Shown: one piece after another, positions 18,388-26,471 of the stretch
Layout of the letters: each line of letters opens with the position of its first letter
Numbering within the stretch: the first letter of the stretch is position 1
Notes under the pieces: model-generated
Database searches by the model: none
Told to the model about the DNA's origin: nothing
Seen by the model: only the letters and a program-made list of their open reading frames with translations
Assembly (NCBI GenBank): GCA_020630735.1
Contig: JAHDIP010000014.1
Coordinates: 1-38,465 of the forward strand
Reading direction: 5' to 3'
Source of the DNA: Saprospiraceae bacterium
Lineage (GTDB): Bacteria; Bacteroidota; Bacteroidia; Chitinophagales; Saprospiraceae
Length of the DNA stretch: 38,465 nucleotides
Made by a program: the position numbers and the translations under genes

Positions 18388-20316
18388 ATGATAAAAACAC
18401 TCACTACCTGTTTTGTTGTCTGTTTTGCATTTATGGGATTTGCTCAACAGACCAACCTATCTCCTCGGATAGCCAACTACGATATCGACGTACAACTTGA
18501 CGTAGAACAAAAAAAGATTATTGGCTCGGAGCAATTAACTTGGAAGAATACATCAAGTGATACCATAGAAACTTTTCCGCTTCATTTGTATTTAAATGCT
18601 TTTAAAAATACAGAATCTAGTTTTATTAAAGGATGGTGGGAAGTACCAGACAATTTTACCTTGCAGCTATTTGCAGACAAAGGGTGGAGTTCTGTCGATA
18701 TCAAAAGTATTGTTGATGCCGCTGGCAATGATTTAACAAAGTCAATGGTATATATACATCCAGATGACGATAACGACAAAGACCAAACAGTAGCTAGTGT
18801 AACCTTAGCCAAACCTATTTTACCAGGCGAGATACTCGATGTAAATATTAAATGGAATACAACTATTCCGAAAGCAATGGTTCGTTCTGGATACAATAAA
18901 GAATTTTTCTTCATGGGACAATGGTTCCCCAAAATTGGAGTTTATGAAGAAGCAGGAACAAGATACTCTGAGGTTGGCAATTGGAAGTGTCATCAATACC
19001 ATACCAATAGCGAATTTTATGCAGACTTTGGTTCTTACAATGTAGATATTACAGTTCCAAAAGAATATTCTATTGGAGCGACAGGGGCTTTAGTTAAAGA
19101 AACAGAAACAGACTCGCTAAAAACCTATTCGTACAAAGCTGATGATGTTATAGATTTTGCATGGGCAGCTTCGCCTCATTTTGTGCTGATAGAAGAAGAG
19201 TACAAAGGAATCAATCTGAGATATTTTTCTTATCCAGATCATTCCCATATGGCAAATCGTTATTTTGAAATATTAAAACACAGTTTATCTTTTTTCGAAG
19301 AATATCTTGAAAAATATCCTTATCCGAATTTGACGATAATCGAACCACCGTTTCATGGTTTGCACAGTAGAGGAATGGAATATCCAACTTTATTGGCACT
19401 AGGAAATATTTGCTTACTGCCTGAAGGAGTTCGAACAGCTGAAGCATTTGCTGTCCACGAATTTACACATCAATACTTTATGCAAATTCTTGCTTCAAAT
19501 GAAGCCGAAGAACCTTGGTTAGATGAAGGGCTTACTTCTTATTTTGAAGCAAGAATAATGGATCAAGTTTATGGTAGCGAATCATCAGCCGTAGACTTTA
19601 TGGGGATTCAGATCGGAAAAACAGACATGGCTCGAAAAGACTTTGTACATAGCAGTAAAGCTCAAACAGCTAAAAATAATGCACCTAGTTGGAAATATGA
19701 AGACGATAGTTATCAAGTGATTTCTTATTTCAAAACACATACTTGGTTAAAAACCTTAGAAGGCTTGGTTGGTTTAGAGACCATGGACGAAATAATCAAA
19801 ACCTATTATAAACGCTGGAAATTTAAACATCCTTGTGGCAAAGACTTTCTTACTATTATTGATGAAGTAGTCACAAAAAAACACGGCAATGAATTTGGAT
19901 CGCAAGTCATGAATTTTGTAGATCAGGCACTAAATACAACGTACACTTGCGACTTCAAAGTGGTTGATATAGACAATGCAGAAAATAGAGAATCACCCGA
20001 AGATTATAAATCAAAAGTAATTGTCGAACGTGTTGGAGAAATGATATTACCAGTCGAAATTCAAATAACATTTAGAGATGGAAAAACAGTTAATGAAAAT
20101 TGGGACGGACAAACAAGAAGAAAAGAGTTTTCCTACAATGGGAAGTCGAAAGTCGAATCTGTACAAATTGATCCAGAGCGAAAACTCTATATCGATAAAG
20201 ACTATATTAACAATAGCTATACATCAGGAAAAGAAGAAAATGCAATTTTTAAGTATGCTACCAAATTTATGATTTGGATGCAAAACTCAATGCAAAGTAT
20301 TTTGGTTTTAGCTTGA
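18388..20316 (+). CDS. Secreted M1-family zinc metallopeptidase
   Basis: A 642-aa protein with a Sec signal peptide (MIKTLTTCFVVCFAFMGFA, then QQ). The N-terminal M1 beta domain runs to about residue 300. The catalytic part carries GMEY (329-332, the GxMEN-like substrate motif) and the zinc site H357-E358-F-T-H361 with E380 eighteen residues on (LDEGLTSYFEAR). The C-terminal 150 residues resemble the tail of Bacteroidota M1-like peptidases, with a hydrophobic end (FMIWMQNSMQSILVLA). It follows the permease by about 500 bp of repeat-rich DNA, so it may not share its promoter. In peptide natural product loci a periplasmic peptidase can trim the exported product or give resistance; equally this may be a general peptidase. 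Family call is firm, cluster role speculative. Confidence 0.88.
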   Translation: MIKTLTTCFVVCFAFMGFAQQTNLSPRIANYDIDVQLDVEQKKIIGSEQLTWKNTSSDTIETFPLHLYLNAFKNTESSFIKGWWEVPDNFTLQLFADKGWSSVDIKSIVDAAGNDLTKSMVYIHPDDDNDKDQTVASVTLAKPILPGEILDVNIKWNTTIPKAMVRSGYNKEFFFMGQWFPKIGVYEEAGTRYSEVGNWKCHQYHTNSEFYADFGSYNVDITVPKEYSIGATGALVKETETDSLKTYSYKADDVIDFAWAASPHFVLIEEEYKGINLRYFSYPDHSHMANRYFEILKHSLSFFEEYLEKYPYPNLTIIEPPFHGLHSRGMEYPTLLALGNICLLPEGVRTAEAFAVHEFTHQYFMQILASNEAEEPWLDEGLTSYFEARIMDQVYGSESSAVDFMGIQIGKTDMARKDFVHSSKAQTAKNNAPSWKYEDDSYQVISYFKTHTWLKTLEGLVGLETMDEIIKTYYKRWKFKHPCGKDFLTIIDEVVTKKHGNEFGSQVMNFVDQALNTTYTCDFKVVDIDNAENRESPEDYKSKVIVERVGEMILPVEIQITFRDGKTVNENWDGQTRRKEFSYNGKSKVESVQIDPERKLYIDKDYINNSYTSGKEENAIFKYATKFMIWMQNSMQSILVLA

Positions 20317-20373
20317 TTGGAGTTTCCTTGGGGTTCTTATTTTACCATGATGGGAACCTCGAGGAATTCCAAT
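20316..20373 (+). terminator. Long stem-loop at the M1 peptidase stop codon
   Basis: The left arm (ATTGGAGTTTCCTTGGGGTT, from 20316) pairs with the right arm (GAACCTCGAGGAATTCCAAT, ending 20373), with a few mismatches and an AT-rich loop. ATTTTAAATTTTTT follows. It begins on the last base of the TGA stop and is well placed as the transcription end of the peptidase gene. Confidence 0.6.
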
Positions 20374-20456
20374 ATTTTAAATTTTTTAATTCAAAAGCAT
20401 TCAAACGAACACCCTTGTTTAGCAAGTCAATTGAGTAAGTACTATGATATACTTGC

Positions 20457-20488
20457 TTAGTAACGATTAAACAAGAACACGTTACTAA
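20457..20488. repeat. Short inverted repeat with family E-like ends
   Basis: TTAGTAACG (20457-20465) and CGTTACTAA (20480-20488) are perfectly complementary around 14 bases. The ends match the GTAACG start of family E elements, so this may be a minimal derivative. It lies 22 bases before the next gene and could affect its leader. Confidence 0.4.
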
Positions 20489-20509
20489 ATAGAAAAATAT
20501 ACAATTATC

Positions 20510-21481
20510 ATGAAAATAATAAACGCTTATATAGCTGGATGGAAAATGATACTCCAGCATAAAAAACTTTGGACCATGTTTTTTGGATTCAATTTTATTT
20601 TTGCACTAGTATGTGCCTGGCCACTAAATAATTTTTTAGAAAATACAGTCGGAAATTCATTATCGGTAAAAGGAAGTTTAGAGAATTTTAACTACCCTTT
20701 TGTCGGAGATTTTTTAGAAAAATATGGAGACAACCTCTCTTTTATGCTCAACCAATCTTTAGTCGTATCTCTAGCATTTTTGGTACTGAATATCTTCTTG
20801 ATTGGTGGTGTTTTAACAGTCTTTAAAAATAAAGCTGTAACATCGAGGTTAACTAACTTCTTTAGAGGTGCAACAACCTTGTTTTGGCGAATGACTCGCC
20901 TATCTGTTTATTTTACACTTATCCAAGGAGTGCTATTTGCATTCTTCTTTTTGAATATCATATTTGCAGCAAAAAACTTTTCGATAGTAGATCTTACTAG
21001 CGAGTATGCTGTCATAAATACAATAAAATGGACACTACCTTTTTATCTCTTTTTTGCTACTACAGTTGCAATGATACACGATTATGCAAAGATACATTTA
21101 GCACATAATTCTAGAGTAGGACTGTTTAAAAATTTCTGGAAATCAATTAGCGTATCTATCCGAAATTTTCCTGCATATTTTTCTTTATATGTCTTAAATA
21201 TAGGAACATTAGCATTGTTCTTTGCTGCATACTGGTTCGTCTTTAGTATCAAAACAGCAGACTCTTTTTCGATGGTATTATTATCATTTGTAATTGGGCA
21301 ATTGTTTTTATTCGGAAGGGTAGGGTTTAAGTTAGCTAATTTAGGAAGTGCCAATGCGCTTTATCATGATACTTACCTTGCACAAGAAATTGAGAAAAGA
21401 GAAAAAGCAGAACAAGAAAAAAGAGAAAAAGAATTAAAAATACAAAAAGAGAAAGAACGAAAACTTGTTAGTACATTTTAA
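20510..21481 (+). CDS. Polytopic membrane protein, function unknown (323 aa)
   Basis: A 323-aa inner-membrane protein with about six hydrophobic segments: near residues 22-40 (LWTMFFGFNFIFALVCAW), 83-105 (SLVVSLAFLVLNIFLIGGVL), 132-155, 170-190, 222-245 and 250-270. The start (MKIINAYIAGWKMILQHKKLW) resembles proteins annotated as DUF4013- or YIP1-like integral membrane proteins, but I cannot assign a family. The last 40 residues are a highly charged Glu/Lys/Arg helix (EKREKAEQEKREKELK), probably cytoplasmic. It lies between the M1 peptidase and the PPTase. Self-protection against the cluster product or a general membrane role are both possible. Confidence 0.75.
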   Translation: MKIINAYIAGWKMILQHKKLWTMFFGFNFIFALVCAWPLNNFLENTVGNSLSVKGSLENFNYPFVGDFLEKYGDNLSFMLNQSLVVSLAFLVLNIFLIGGVLTVFKNKAVTSRLTNFFRGATTLFWRMTRLSVYFTLIQGVLFAFFFLNIIFAAKNFSIVDLTSEYAVINTIKWTLPFYLFFATTVAMIHDYAKIHLAHNSRVGLFKNFWKSISVSIRNFPAYFSLYVLNIGTLALFFAAYWFVFSIKTADSFSMVLLSFVIGQLFLFGRVGFKLANLGSANALYHDTYLAQEIEKREKAEQEKREKELKIQKEKERKLVSTF

Positions 21482-21728
21482 CGAAGAAGACTAATGCTAC
21501 ATTGAATATTAGCCAAAATAGAACTACAAAAAACAACGATCATTTTCAAAGGTAAAGAACAGCTTTTCTTTGAGCTATACTAGCAGCAGGAATTACCAAT
21601 CTATATTGTTTGGCTTTTGCTTGCGAGAGAAAACGAGTGACTCCGATCATGATTCTTATCAGTTAAGAATTGATGAAAAGAGCACTGATTAATAACTACA
21701 ATTACTTACCTTTCTTAACTACAAAGTT

Positions 21729-22415
21729 ATGGTATACATATATTATACTTTTATTTCCAAAACTCATCATAATAAAATGATGAGACAGTTTTTACCTGAT
21801 TTTACAAAAGAATTTCAAAACAAAATTAGAAAATTCAGAAGGTGGGAGGACGCTCAGTTATCTTTATTAGGTAGATTACTACTGGTAGAAGGAATGAAAG
21901 AACATGGAAGAATTATAGATCCAAATTTCATCAAACTAACAAAATATGGCAAACCGTATTTTGATGGAGAAACGATTGAGTTTAATATCTCACACTCAGG
22001 CGAATTAGTGACTTGTGTGATCTGTGATAATTTCCGAATAGGTATTGATGTCGAAATAATCAATGCGATTGATATAGCCGACTTCAAATTCCAAATGACG
22101 GATTATGAATGGAAAAGAATAGTATCTGCTAAAGACAGCAAAGATGCATTTTATCGCTATTGGACGGAAAAAGAAGCCGTACTAAAAGCACATGGTAGAG
22201 GTCTATCTACTCCATTAGATTCTTTTGAAGTTATTGATGGAAAAACCTCCATAGGTAACAAAAACTTTTTCTTGAAAGAAATCAAATTAGGTAATCAATA
22301 TATTTGTCATGTAGCATCAAGTCTTCTGCTAAAAGATGCTGATGTTGTTTATATTGAATTATCAACTTCAGAACTCTTCGAAAGGAAAAAAGAATTATTA
22401 TTGAATCCTGTATAA
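21729..22415 (+). CDS. 4'-phosphopantetheinyl transferase (Sfp type)
   Basis: A 228-aa protein that moves the phosphopantetheine arm of CoA to the carrier-domain serine, turning apo-PCP into holo-PCP. Motifs seen: KYGKPYF near 78, FNISHSGELV near 88, the Mg-binding IGIDVEI (D107, E109) and WTEKEAVLKAHGRGL (145 on; E147, E149 and K153). Length and the opening MVYIYYTFIS fit the Sfp type. It ends the biosynthetic region and is the natural activator of Ser615, Ser1657 and Ser2712 of the NRPS, although it could also serve cell-wide carrier proteins. A 7-bp hairpin (ATTCTTA/TAAGAAT, near 21652-21670) lies in its 247-bp leader. A family A repeat begins 17 bases behind its stop. Confidence 0.93.
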   Translation: MVYIYYTFISKTHHNKMMRQFLPDFTKEFQNKIRKFRRWEDAQLSLLGRLLLVEGMKEHGRIIDPNFIKLTKYGKPYFDGETIEFNISHSGELVTCVICDNFRIGIDVEIINAIDIADFKFQMTDYEWKRIVSAKDSKDAFYRYWTEKEAVLKAHGRGLSTPLDSFEVIDGKTSIGNKNFFLKEIKLGNQYICHVASSLLLKDADVVYIELSTSELFERKKELLLNPV

Positions 22416-22432
22416 AAAACGAAAACACGACA

Positions 22433-22570
22433 TATCCTGAAACCAAAGTGGTTTTGGGGTTGTCAAACGATTAAAGCTACTGAGAATCTTTCGCTTAATC
22501 AAAGAATGGTAAAAGTGAAGATAGGGATGCGAAAAAAGATAATAGACAGAACCGAATACTGGTAGGTATA
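22433..22570 (+). repeat. Repeat family A, copy 2 (long variant)
   Basis: It begins TATCCTGAAACCAAAGTGG and ends GAATACTGGTAGGTATA. It is 138 bases, about 33 longer than the standard copy, because the middle is replaced by a purine-rich stretch. It starts 17 bases behind the PPTase stop in the sense orientation. Confidence 0.8.
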
Positions 22571-22688
22571 GAATCTTGATTCGCTACTCTCTCTTCGTAA
22601 ATTTCTAAAACTTACTTATCCAATAAAAAAGATACAATAATTTCTATATCTACCCCAAAATGAATATAAGTCTGTCCAGACTACTAGG
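22571..22688. other. Non-coding stretch behind repeat copy 2
   Basis: The remainder of the 411-base gap between the PPTase and the lipoprotein gene, up to the terminator, is AT rich and has no credible ORF, hairpin or promoter that I can point to. A transcript ending at the 22689 terminator would have to come from here or from the PPTase. Confidence 0.4.
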
Positions 22689-22717
22689 AGCCTCAGAGAA
22701 ATCTGGGGCTTTTTTTG
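22689..22717 (+). terminator. Rho-independent terminator
   Basis: AGCCTCAGA, loop GAAA, then TCTGGGGCT followed by a run of T. The stem has one G-T pair. It separates the PPTase transcript from the lipoprotein gene at 22827. Confidence 0.85.
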
Positions 22718-22826
22718 TTTTAGACATCTAGTGCACTAGCTTTTCTTATATAGAATGATTTCACAATAGGTTTAACAGAAAATAATTTTGTAAGTTGTAT
22801 CTTTATAGTCTAAAAAATAATTAATC

Positions 22827-23396
22827 ATGAAGAATATACTTTTTTTCTGCTTATTACTTGTAATGACAAGTTCAATATTCGTTCTAACTGGTTGTGGTAA
22901 TGATGATGATGGAGAAGTCATTGTGGCCACTTGTGATGATGGCATCCAAAATGGAAATGAGCAAGGAGTCGATTGTGGAGGTTCCAATTGTGAAGCTTGT
23001 GAAGTAGGTGCACATGGTAGGTGGCAATCGGCAGGTATCGATATTTCACCTCTATTAGCATCTTCTTATTCGAGGTTAGTCATAGAGTTTAGAACTGATG
23101 GCACATTCACTTACGACCAAACAGATCTTGATGGAAACATCATAACGACAGAAGGCACCTTTATCCAAACTGCATCTTCTGAAGAAGATATTTGGGATAT
23201 TATACTAACCCAAACGAACCCTTCCATTACTACTGAAGGCATCTTCAGGGCTTCAGAAACGATAATGGAATATGAAGTAGTACAAACAAATCCACCTATC
23301 GAAGGTTTTGCTCCCCCAGCGTCTACTGCAGGTTTTGGTAGCACAAGTGGAGGGGCTTTTGGCGAAGATAATATCGTGATTTATAATGTGTTTTAA
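22827..23396 (+). CDS. Outer-membrane/periplasmic lipoprotein, lipocalin-like size (189 aa)
   Basis: A signal peptide with lipobox LTGC (Cys at residue 23) is followed by GNDDDGE; acidic residues after the Cys are typical of surface-exposed Bacteroidota lipoproteins. Residues of about 37-59 carry the Cys/Gly motif CDDGIQNGNEQGVDCGGSNC, a short module often seen near the N-terminus of flavobacterial surface proteins. The rest (GRWQSAGIDIS..., FRTDGTFTYDQ..., TTEGTFIQ) has the strand pattern of small lipocalin-like domains (DUF4923/DUF5004-like), but I cannot name the family. It lies downstream of a terminator, so it is transcribed separately. Function unknown. Confidence 0.78.
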   Translation: MKNILFFCLLLVMTSSIFVLTGCGNDDDGEVIVATCDDGIQNGNEQGVDCGGSNCEACEVGAHGRWQSAGIDISPLLASSYSRLVIEFRTDGTFTYDQTDLDGNIITTEGTFIQTASSEEDIWDIILTQTNPSITTEGIFRASETIMEYEVVQTNPPIEGFAPPASTAGFGSTSGGAFGEDNIVIYNVF

Positions 23397-23684
23397 GAGA
23401 AACAACAACAACTCTGTAGTTTTTGACTAGCAGGATCGAAGTATAATACCCTCGTTCAATTTTTCGGAAGGAGAAAGCTGGGCTTTTAGAGCAAAAAGGA
23501 TATAAGATCATAAGCAAAACGCGGCAGTCATTATTTGATTATTGCGTATCCATTTTATAGTATAAAAGTCAAATTTAGTTTAGAATGTCCTTAGATTATC
23601 CTTAAACGTCCTCTTGCAGACGACCCAAAGCCCAAATATCTTGATTTTAAGGCTTTCTTAATACTTTTTAAGTCAAAAATCCTT
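23397..23684. other. Non-coding stretch between lipoprotein and thioredoxin genes
   Basis: No ORF of note. The sequence contains ACTAGCAGGATCGAAG and CCTCGTTCAATTTTTCGGAAGG, which share composition with the inner part of family E elements, but I find no terminal repeats or target duplication. It may be a decayed copy; otherwise nothing is seen. Confidence 0.35.
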
Positions 23685-23692
23685 TACCTTTG
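23685..23692 (+). promoter_or_regulatory. Possible Bacteroidota -7 promoter element
   Basis: TACCTTTG matches the Bacteroidota -7 consensus TAnnTTTG. It is 90 bases before the thioredoxin-like gene. No clear TTTG lies about 19 bases upstream, so the call rests on the -7 box alone. Confidence 0.35.
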
Positions 23693-23781
23693 GTGGGTAA
23701 ATAGTGCTAGAGCAGCTAAGTATAGTGTTCTAGCATTCAATTTCATGGTAACATATTAAACTACTTTTTAAAAAGATCGAA

Positions 23782-24279
23782 ATGAAAAAGATACTATTGT
23801 TTAGCCTTATGGCTTTAATTACGACCATAGGATATAGTCAAGAAAGCAACTATAAAGCTAAAATTGATGGTTGGTATGTAGATATAGATGAAGCTTACGA
23901 AATATCTAAAAAAACGGGTAAGCCAATTTTAGCCAATTTTACAGGTAGTGATTGGTGTGGATGGTGCAAGCGATTGGTTTCTTCTGTGTTTTCTAAGCCT
24001 GATTTTCAGAAATGGGCAGAAGAAAATGTTATTTTATTAGAACTTGATTATCCAAGAAGAACTAAAGTGCCAGAAGATATTCGTAGACAAAACCAACAAC
24101 TAAAGAATGCTTTTAAGATTACCGGTTTTCCTACTATTTGGGTATTTAATATAGATAAGGACAAAGAAGGAAAATTCAATATCGAAAGTTTAGGTAAAAC
24201 TGGTTACCGTAAAACCGTTGCTGAATTTACCAACGATGTAGATCGAATGCTGGCTAGGAAAAAGAAAAGTGGTAAATAA
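23782..24279 (+). CDS. Periplasmic thioredoxin-like protein
   Basis: A 165-aa protein with a signal peptide (MKKILLFSLMALITTIGYS, then QE). The thioredoxin fold has the active site W-C59-G-W-C62-K and the cis-proline motif GFPTIW. The short form with ANFTGSDWCGWC is typical of the thioredoxin_7/DUF255-like secreted group of Bacteroidota. It probably reduces or forms disulfides in the envelope. The gene stands alone between two terminator-bearing gaps; nothing ties it to the biosynthetic cluster. The C-terminus is Lys-rich (RKKKSGK). Confidence 0.9.
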   Translation: MKKILLFSLMALITTIGYSQESNYKAKIDGWYVDIDEAYEISKKTGKPILANFTGSDWCGWCKRLVSSVFSKPDFQKWAEENVILLELDYPRRTKVPEDIRRQNQQLKNAFKITGFPTIWVFNIDKDKEGKFNIESLGKTGYRKTVAEFTNDVDRMLARKKKSGK

Positions 24280-24298
24280 GAATTAATAAAGCCTATTA

Positions 24299-24465
24299 GT
24301 AACGGGTAAAAAATAAGTTCCACATTTTGGCTACAGAATTTTTGAGTTTAGATAAGGAGAAAAACGTAGTTGGACTAGCTTGCATAATATGCCACGAGTA
24401 TTTTCGACGAAATATTAACTCTAAAATACCAGCCATAAATCGGGAAGTTATTATTTGACCGTTAC
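24299..24465 (+). mobile_element. Family E MITE-like element, copy 2 (167 bp)
   Basis: Left end GTAACGGGTAAAAAATAAG, right end TTATTATTTGACCGTTAC; the inverted ends match over about 30 bases with roughly seven mismatches. TTA at 24296-24298 and TTA at 24466-24468 form a 3-bp target duplication. The centre has GGACTAGCTTGC and CACGAGTATTTTCGACGAA, the latter shared with copy 3 (GCGAGTATTTTTAACGACG). No ORF. Confidence 0.75.
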
Positions 24466-24527
24466 TTAAGTAGCTCAACTACAATTACTTCGCTATACAA
24501 TACCGAATTGATTATCATGAACTACTT

Positions 24528-24567
24528 AAAAAAGCCTCTCAACTGATCTCAGTTGAGAGGCTTTTTT
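24528..24567. terminator. Bidirectional rho-independent terminator
   Basis: AAAAAAGCCTCTCAACTG and CAGTTGAGAGGCTTTTTT form a perfect 18-bp stem around ATCT. A-run and T-run on both sides let it work in both directions. It lies between the convergent thioredoxin and anti-sigma genes. Confidence 0.9.
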
Positions 24568-24671
24568 ATACCTACTGGTATTCAGTTTAAGGATCATCAT
24601 TGGTAGCTATCCTTTGATTCTCAGTAGCTTTAATCGTTTGATCATCCCAAAACCACTTTGGTTTCAGTATA
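24567..24671 (-). repeat. Repeat family A, copy 3
   Basis: On the minus strand this reads TATACTGAAACCAAAGTGG ... AATACCAGTAGGTATA, almost the same as copy 5. It starts 26 bases behind the stop of the minus-strand anti-sigma gene, in the sense orientation for that gene, and runs up to the bidirectional terminator. Confidence 0.9.
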
Positions 24672-24697
24672 GTTTAGAGAATGAGGTGTTCATACTC

Positions 24698-25708
24698 TTA
24701 GGAAAAAAAGGTGACCCGTAAATGCTTTTTCCATTGATTGATTTTTCCTTGATAATCTTTTTTATGGTCTTTGGCAATAATAGGAATAGGATTGCTTAGT
24801 AGTCGTATATTTTCGACGTTTTCTAAGAGTTCAATTCCTTTGTCATAATAAGCATGTTCTTTATTTAAGGTAATTTGACTAAGTACAGAAATGGTACTTT
24901 GTCTTTGCAATAAGCCCAAGTGAGATAAGGACAAAAACCATTGTGCTTGTTCTTGATCTGAAAAATTATTTATTGAAACTACTTGCAAATACTTAATTGC
25001 ACGTACAAATTTTCGTTGCTTATAGTAGGAGAGACCAAGAAGATATTGAATACTTAAATTGTTGGGTTCCTTATTAAGAATAGTGTTTAATTTTGTGATA
25101 GCTAGATCATACTTCTTTTCTTCTAGATCCTTTTTTGCATCGTTTAATTGATTGGGGTACGCACTAGAATAAGTGCTGATTTTATCTATCACTAATGGTA
25201 CATTATAACGATCCGCAAGTTCAATTAGAGAATTAGATTCATCGATTGGTCTTGATGCTATCGGAGAATAATTATCTGAAGCAGATATTTGAATTACTTG
25301 AATCTGAGGTTTAGATTTGATTGGAGAGCTTTGCTTGGGAGCAGAAGAATCCGTTAGCGGTTCTTGTGGATTTGTATTATCCCCAAAAAGAAGTAAAAAT
25401 ATCAGACCTATAGATAGTAGTAATGCAAAAACAGTAGATGCTTTGAAAGCATAGAGTTGATTAGTTGCTTCTATTTCGTGTTCTTCTTCGGCAGAGTTTG
25501 CTGCTGTTGCTTGCCATATTTTTAACTTTTTCCGAAGATTATTTTCTAATAGCATTTCCATCGCAATGTGCTCTACTCTTTGTTGTTGAAATGCTTGTTG
25601 AAGTTCTTTATTGACTAAAAGCTCTATTTCGAAATCTTCTCTAGCACTAGAAGACATTCCATTAAGTAAATAAGCTTCTATATCGTTGTATGTATATTTA
25701 TTCTTCAT
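24698..25708 (-). CDS. TPR-containing membrane anti-sigma-like protein
   Basis: A 336-aa protein. The N-terminal cytoplasmic part (1-85) begins MKNKYTYNDIEAYLLNGMSS, the YLxGxMS-type opening of anti-sigma factor N-termini. One TM segment follows (about 89-110, ASTVFALLLSIGLIFLLLFG), then a Ser/Pro-rich linker and a periplasmic part with about two or three TPR-like helices (ITKLNTILNKEPNNLSIQYLLGLSYYKQRKF at about 205-235, and the next 40 residues). Its start overlaps the sigma-factor stop by 11 bp, so translation is probably coupled. By context it would hold the sigma factor until a periplasmic signal is sensed. I see no zinc-binding HxxxCxxC motif. Confidence 0.8.
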   Translation of the reverse strand: MKNKYTYNDIEAYLLNGMSSSAREDFEIELLVNKELQQAFQQQRVEHIAMEMLLENNLRKKLKIWQATAANSAEEEHEIEATNQLYAFKASTVFALLLSIGLIFLLLFGDNTNPQEPLTDSSAPKQSSPIKSKPQIQVIQISASDNYSPIASRPIDESNSLIELADRYNVPLVIDKISTYSSAYPNQLNDAKKDLEEKKYDLAITKLNTILNKEPNNLSIQYLLGLSYYKQRKFVRAIKYLQVVSINNFSDQEQAQWFLSLSHLGLLQRQSTISVLSQITLNKEHAYYDKGIELLENVENIRLLSNPIPIIAKDHKKDYQGKINQWKKHLRVTFFS

Positions 25709-26309
25709 TTCTTTTTTTGAAATAGTCCTTTAAAAATGGATGCTTTTCAATAATTGCTTTTAGTCTATCTCGGCAAGCTTTTGCTTTTTGCCGAGCATTA
25801 TTTGCATTGGTTAAATTTAATTCTTCTGCTATTTCTTGATAAGAGTACGAAAGGCGATATAACTCTAGAATATCTCTACATTTTTTGCCTAATCCTCTAA
25901 GTACTTGATTTAGCATATTTGTTAATTCTTCTTCTTCAGTCAATGTATCAGGCGTTTTTACTTTGATCGGTTGATCTAGCTTCTTATGGTCGCCAGTCAG
26001 TCTTACCTTTTCTAAACTACGATTATTCGAATAGCTCCTACCTTTACAAATACCAATAAAATAATTTTTTAAACAACTCCCCATATGCCTGTATTTTCCA
26101 GTTCGAATATTCGTACTAAAAACGATAAAAGCATCTTGTAAAGAATCCTCAACATTGTGAATACTATTTCCTTTTGACAGTAGTATTCTTTTAGCGTCTT
26201 CATGCCAATTGATAAAGCAATAATGTAATGCATTATAATAGTCATCACCACCCAAGCATATCATCTTGATGAGTTGTTGGTCTGTGTATTTGTTTTTTCT
26301 AAATTGCAT
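25698..26309 (-). CDS. ECF-type RNA polymerase sigma factor
   Basis: A 203-aa sigma-70 family protein. Region 2 lies about 25-95 (VEDSLQDAFIVFSTNIRTGKYRH is the core-binding and -10 region). Region 4 lies about 135-190 (CRDILELYRLSYSYQEIAEELNLTNANNARQKAKACRDRLK, a helix-turn-helix). The linker is short, as expected for the ECF group. It is the first gene of a two-gene operon with the anti-sigma-like protein. Target genes are unknown; the upstream side is a large repeat-filled gap with no clear promoter that I could find. Confidence 0.88.
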   Translation of the reverse strand: MQFRKNKYTDQQLIKMICLGGDDYYNALHYCFINWHEDAKRILLSKGNSIHNVEDSLQDAFIVFSTNIRTGKYRHMGSCLKNYFIGICKGRSYSNNRSLEKVRLTGDHKKLDQPIKVKTPDTLTEEEELTNMLNQVLRGLGKKCRDILELYRLSYSYQEIAEELNLTNANNARQKAKACRDRLKAIIEKHPFLKDYFKKRNEE

Positions 26310-26471
26310 CTATGAAAGTATATACAGGAAGTGATGAAAACGTTAGCTCCTTTTTCCTTTTTTTGAAAAATAGTTGACATAAGGCCGATTAAAAGGGTAA
26401 AAATAAAACGATACGTGTAAATATTACCTTTTTTAAATTAAAAAATCTATTTTTATAACCATATACACATC

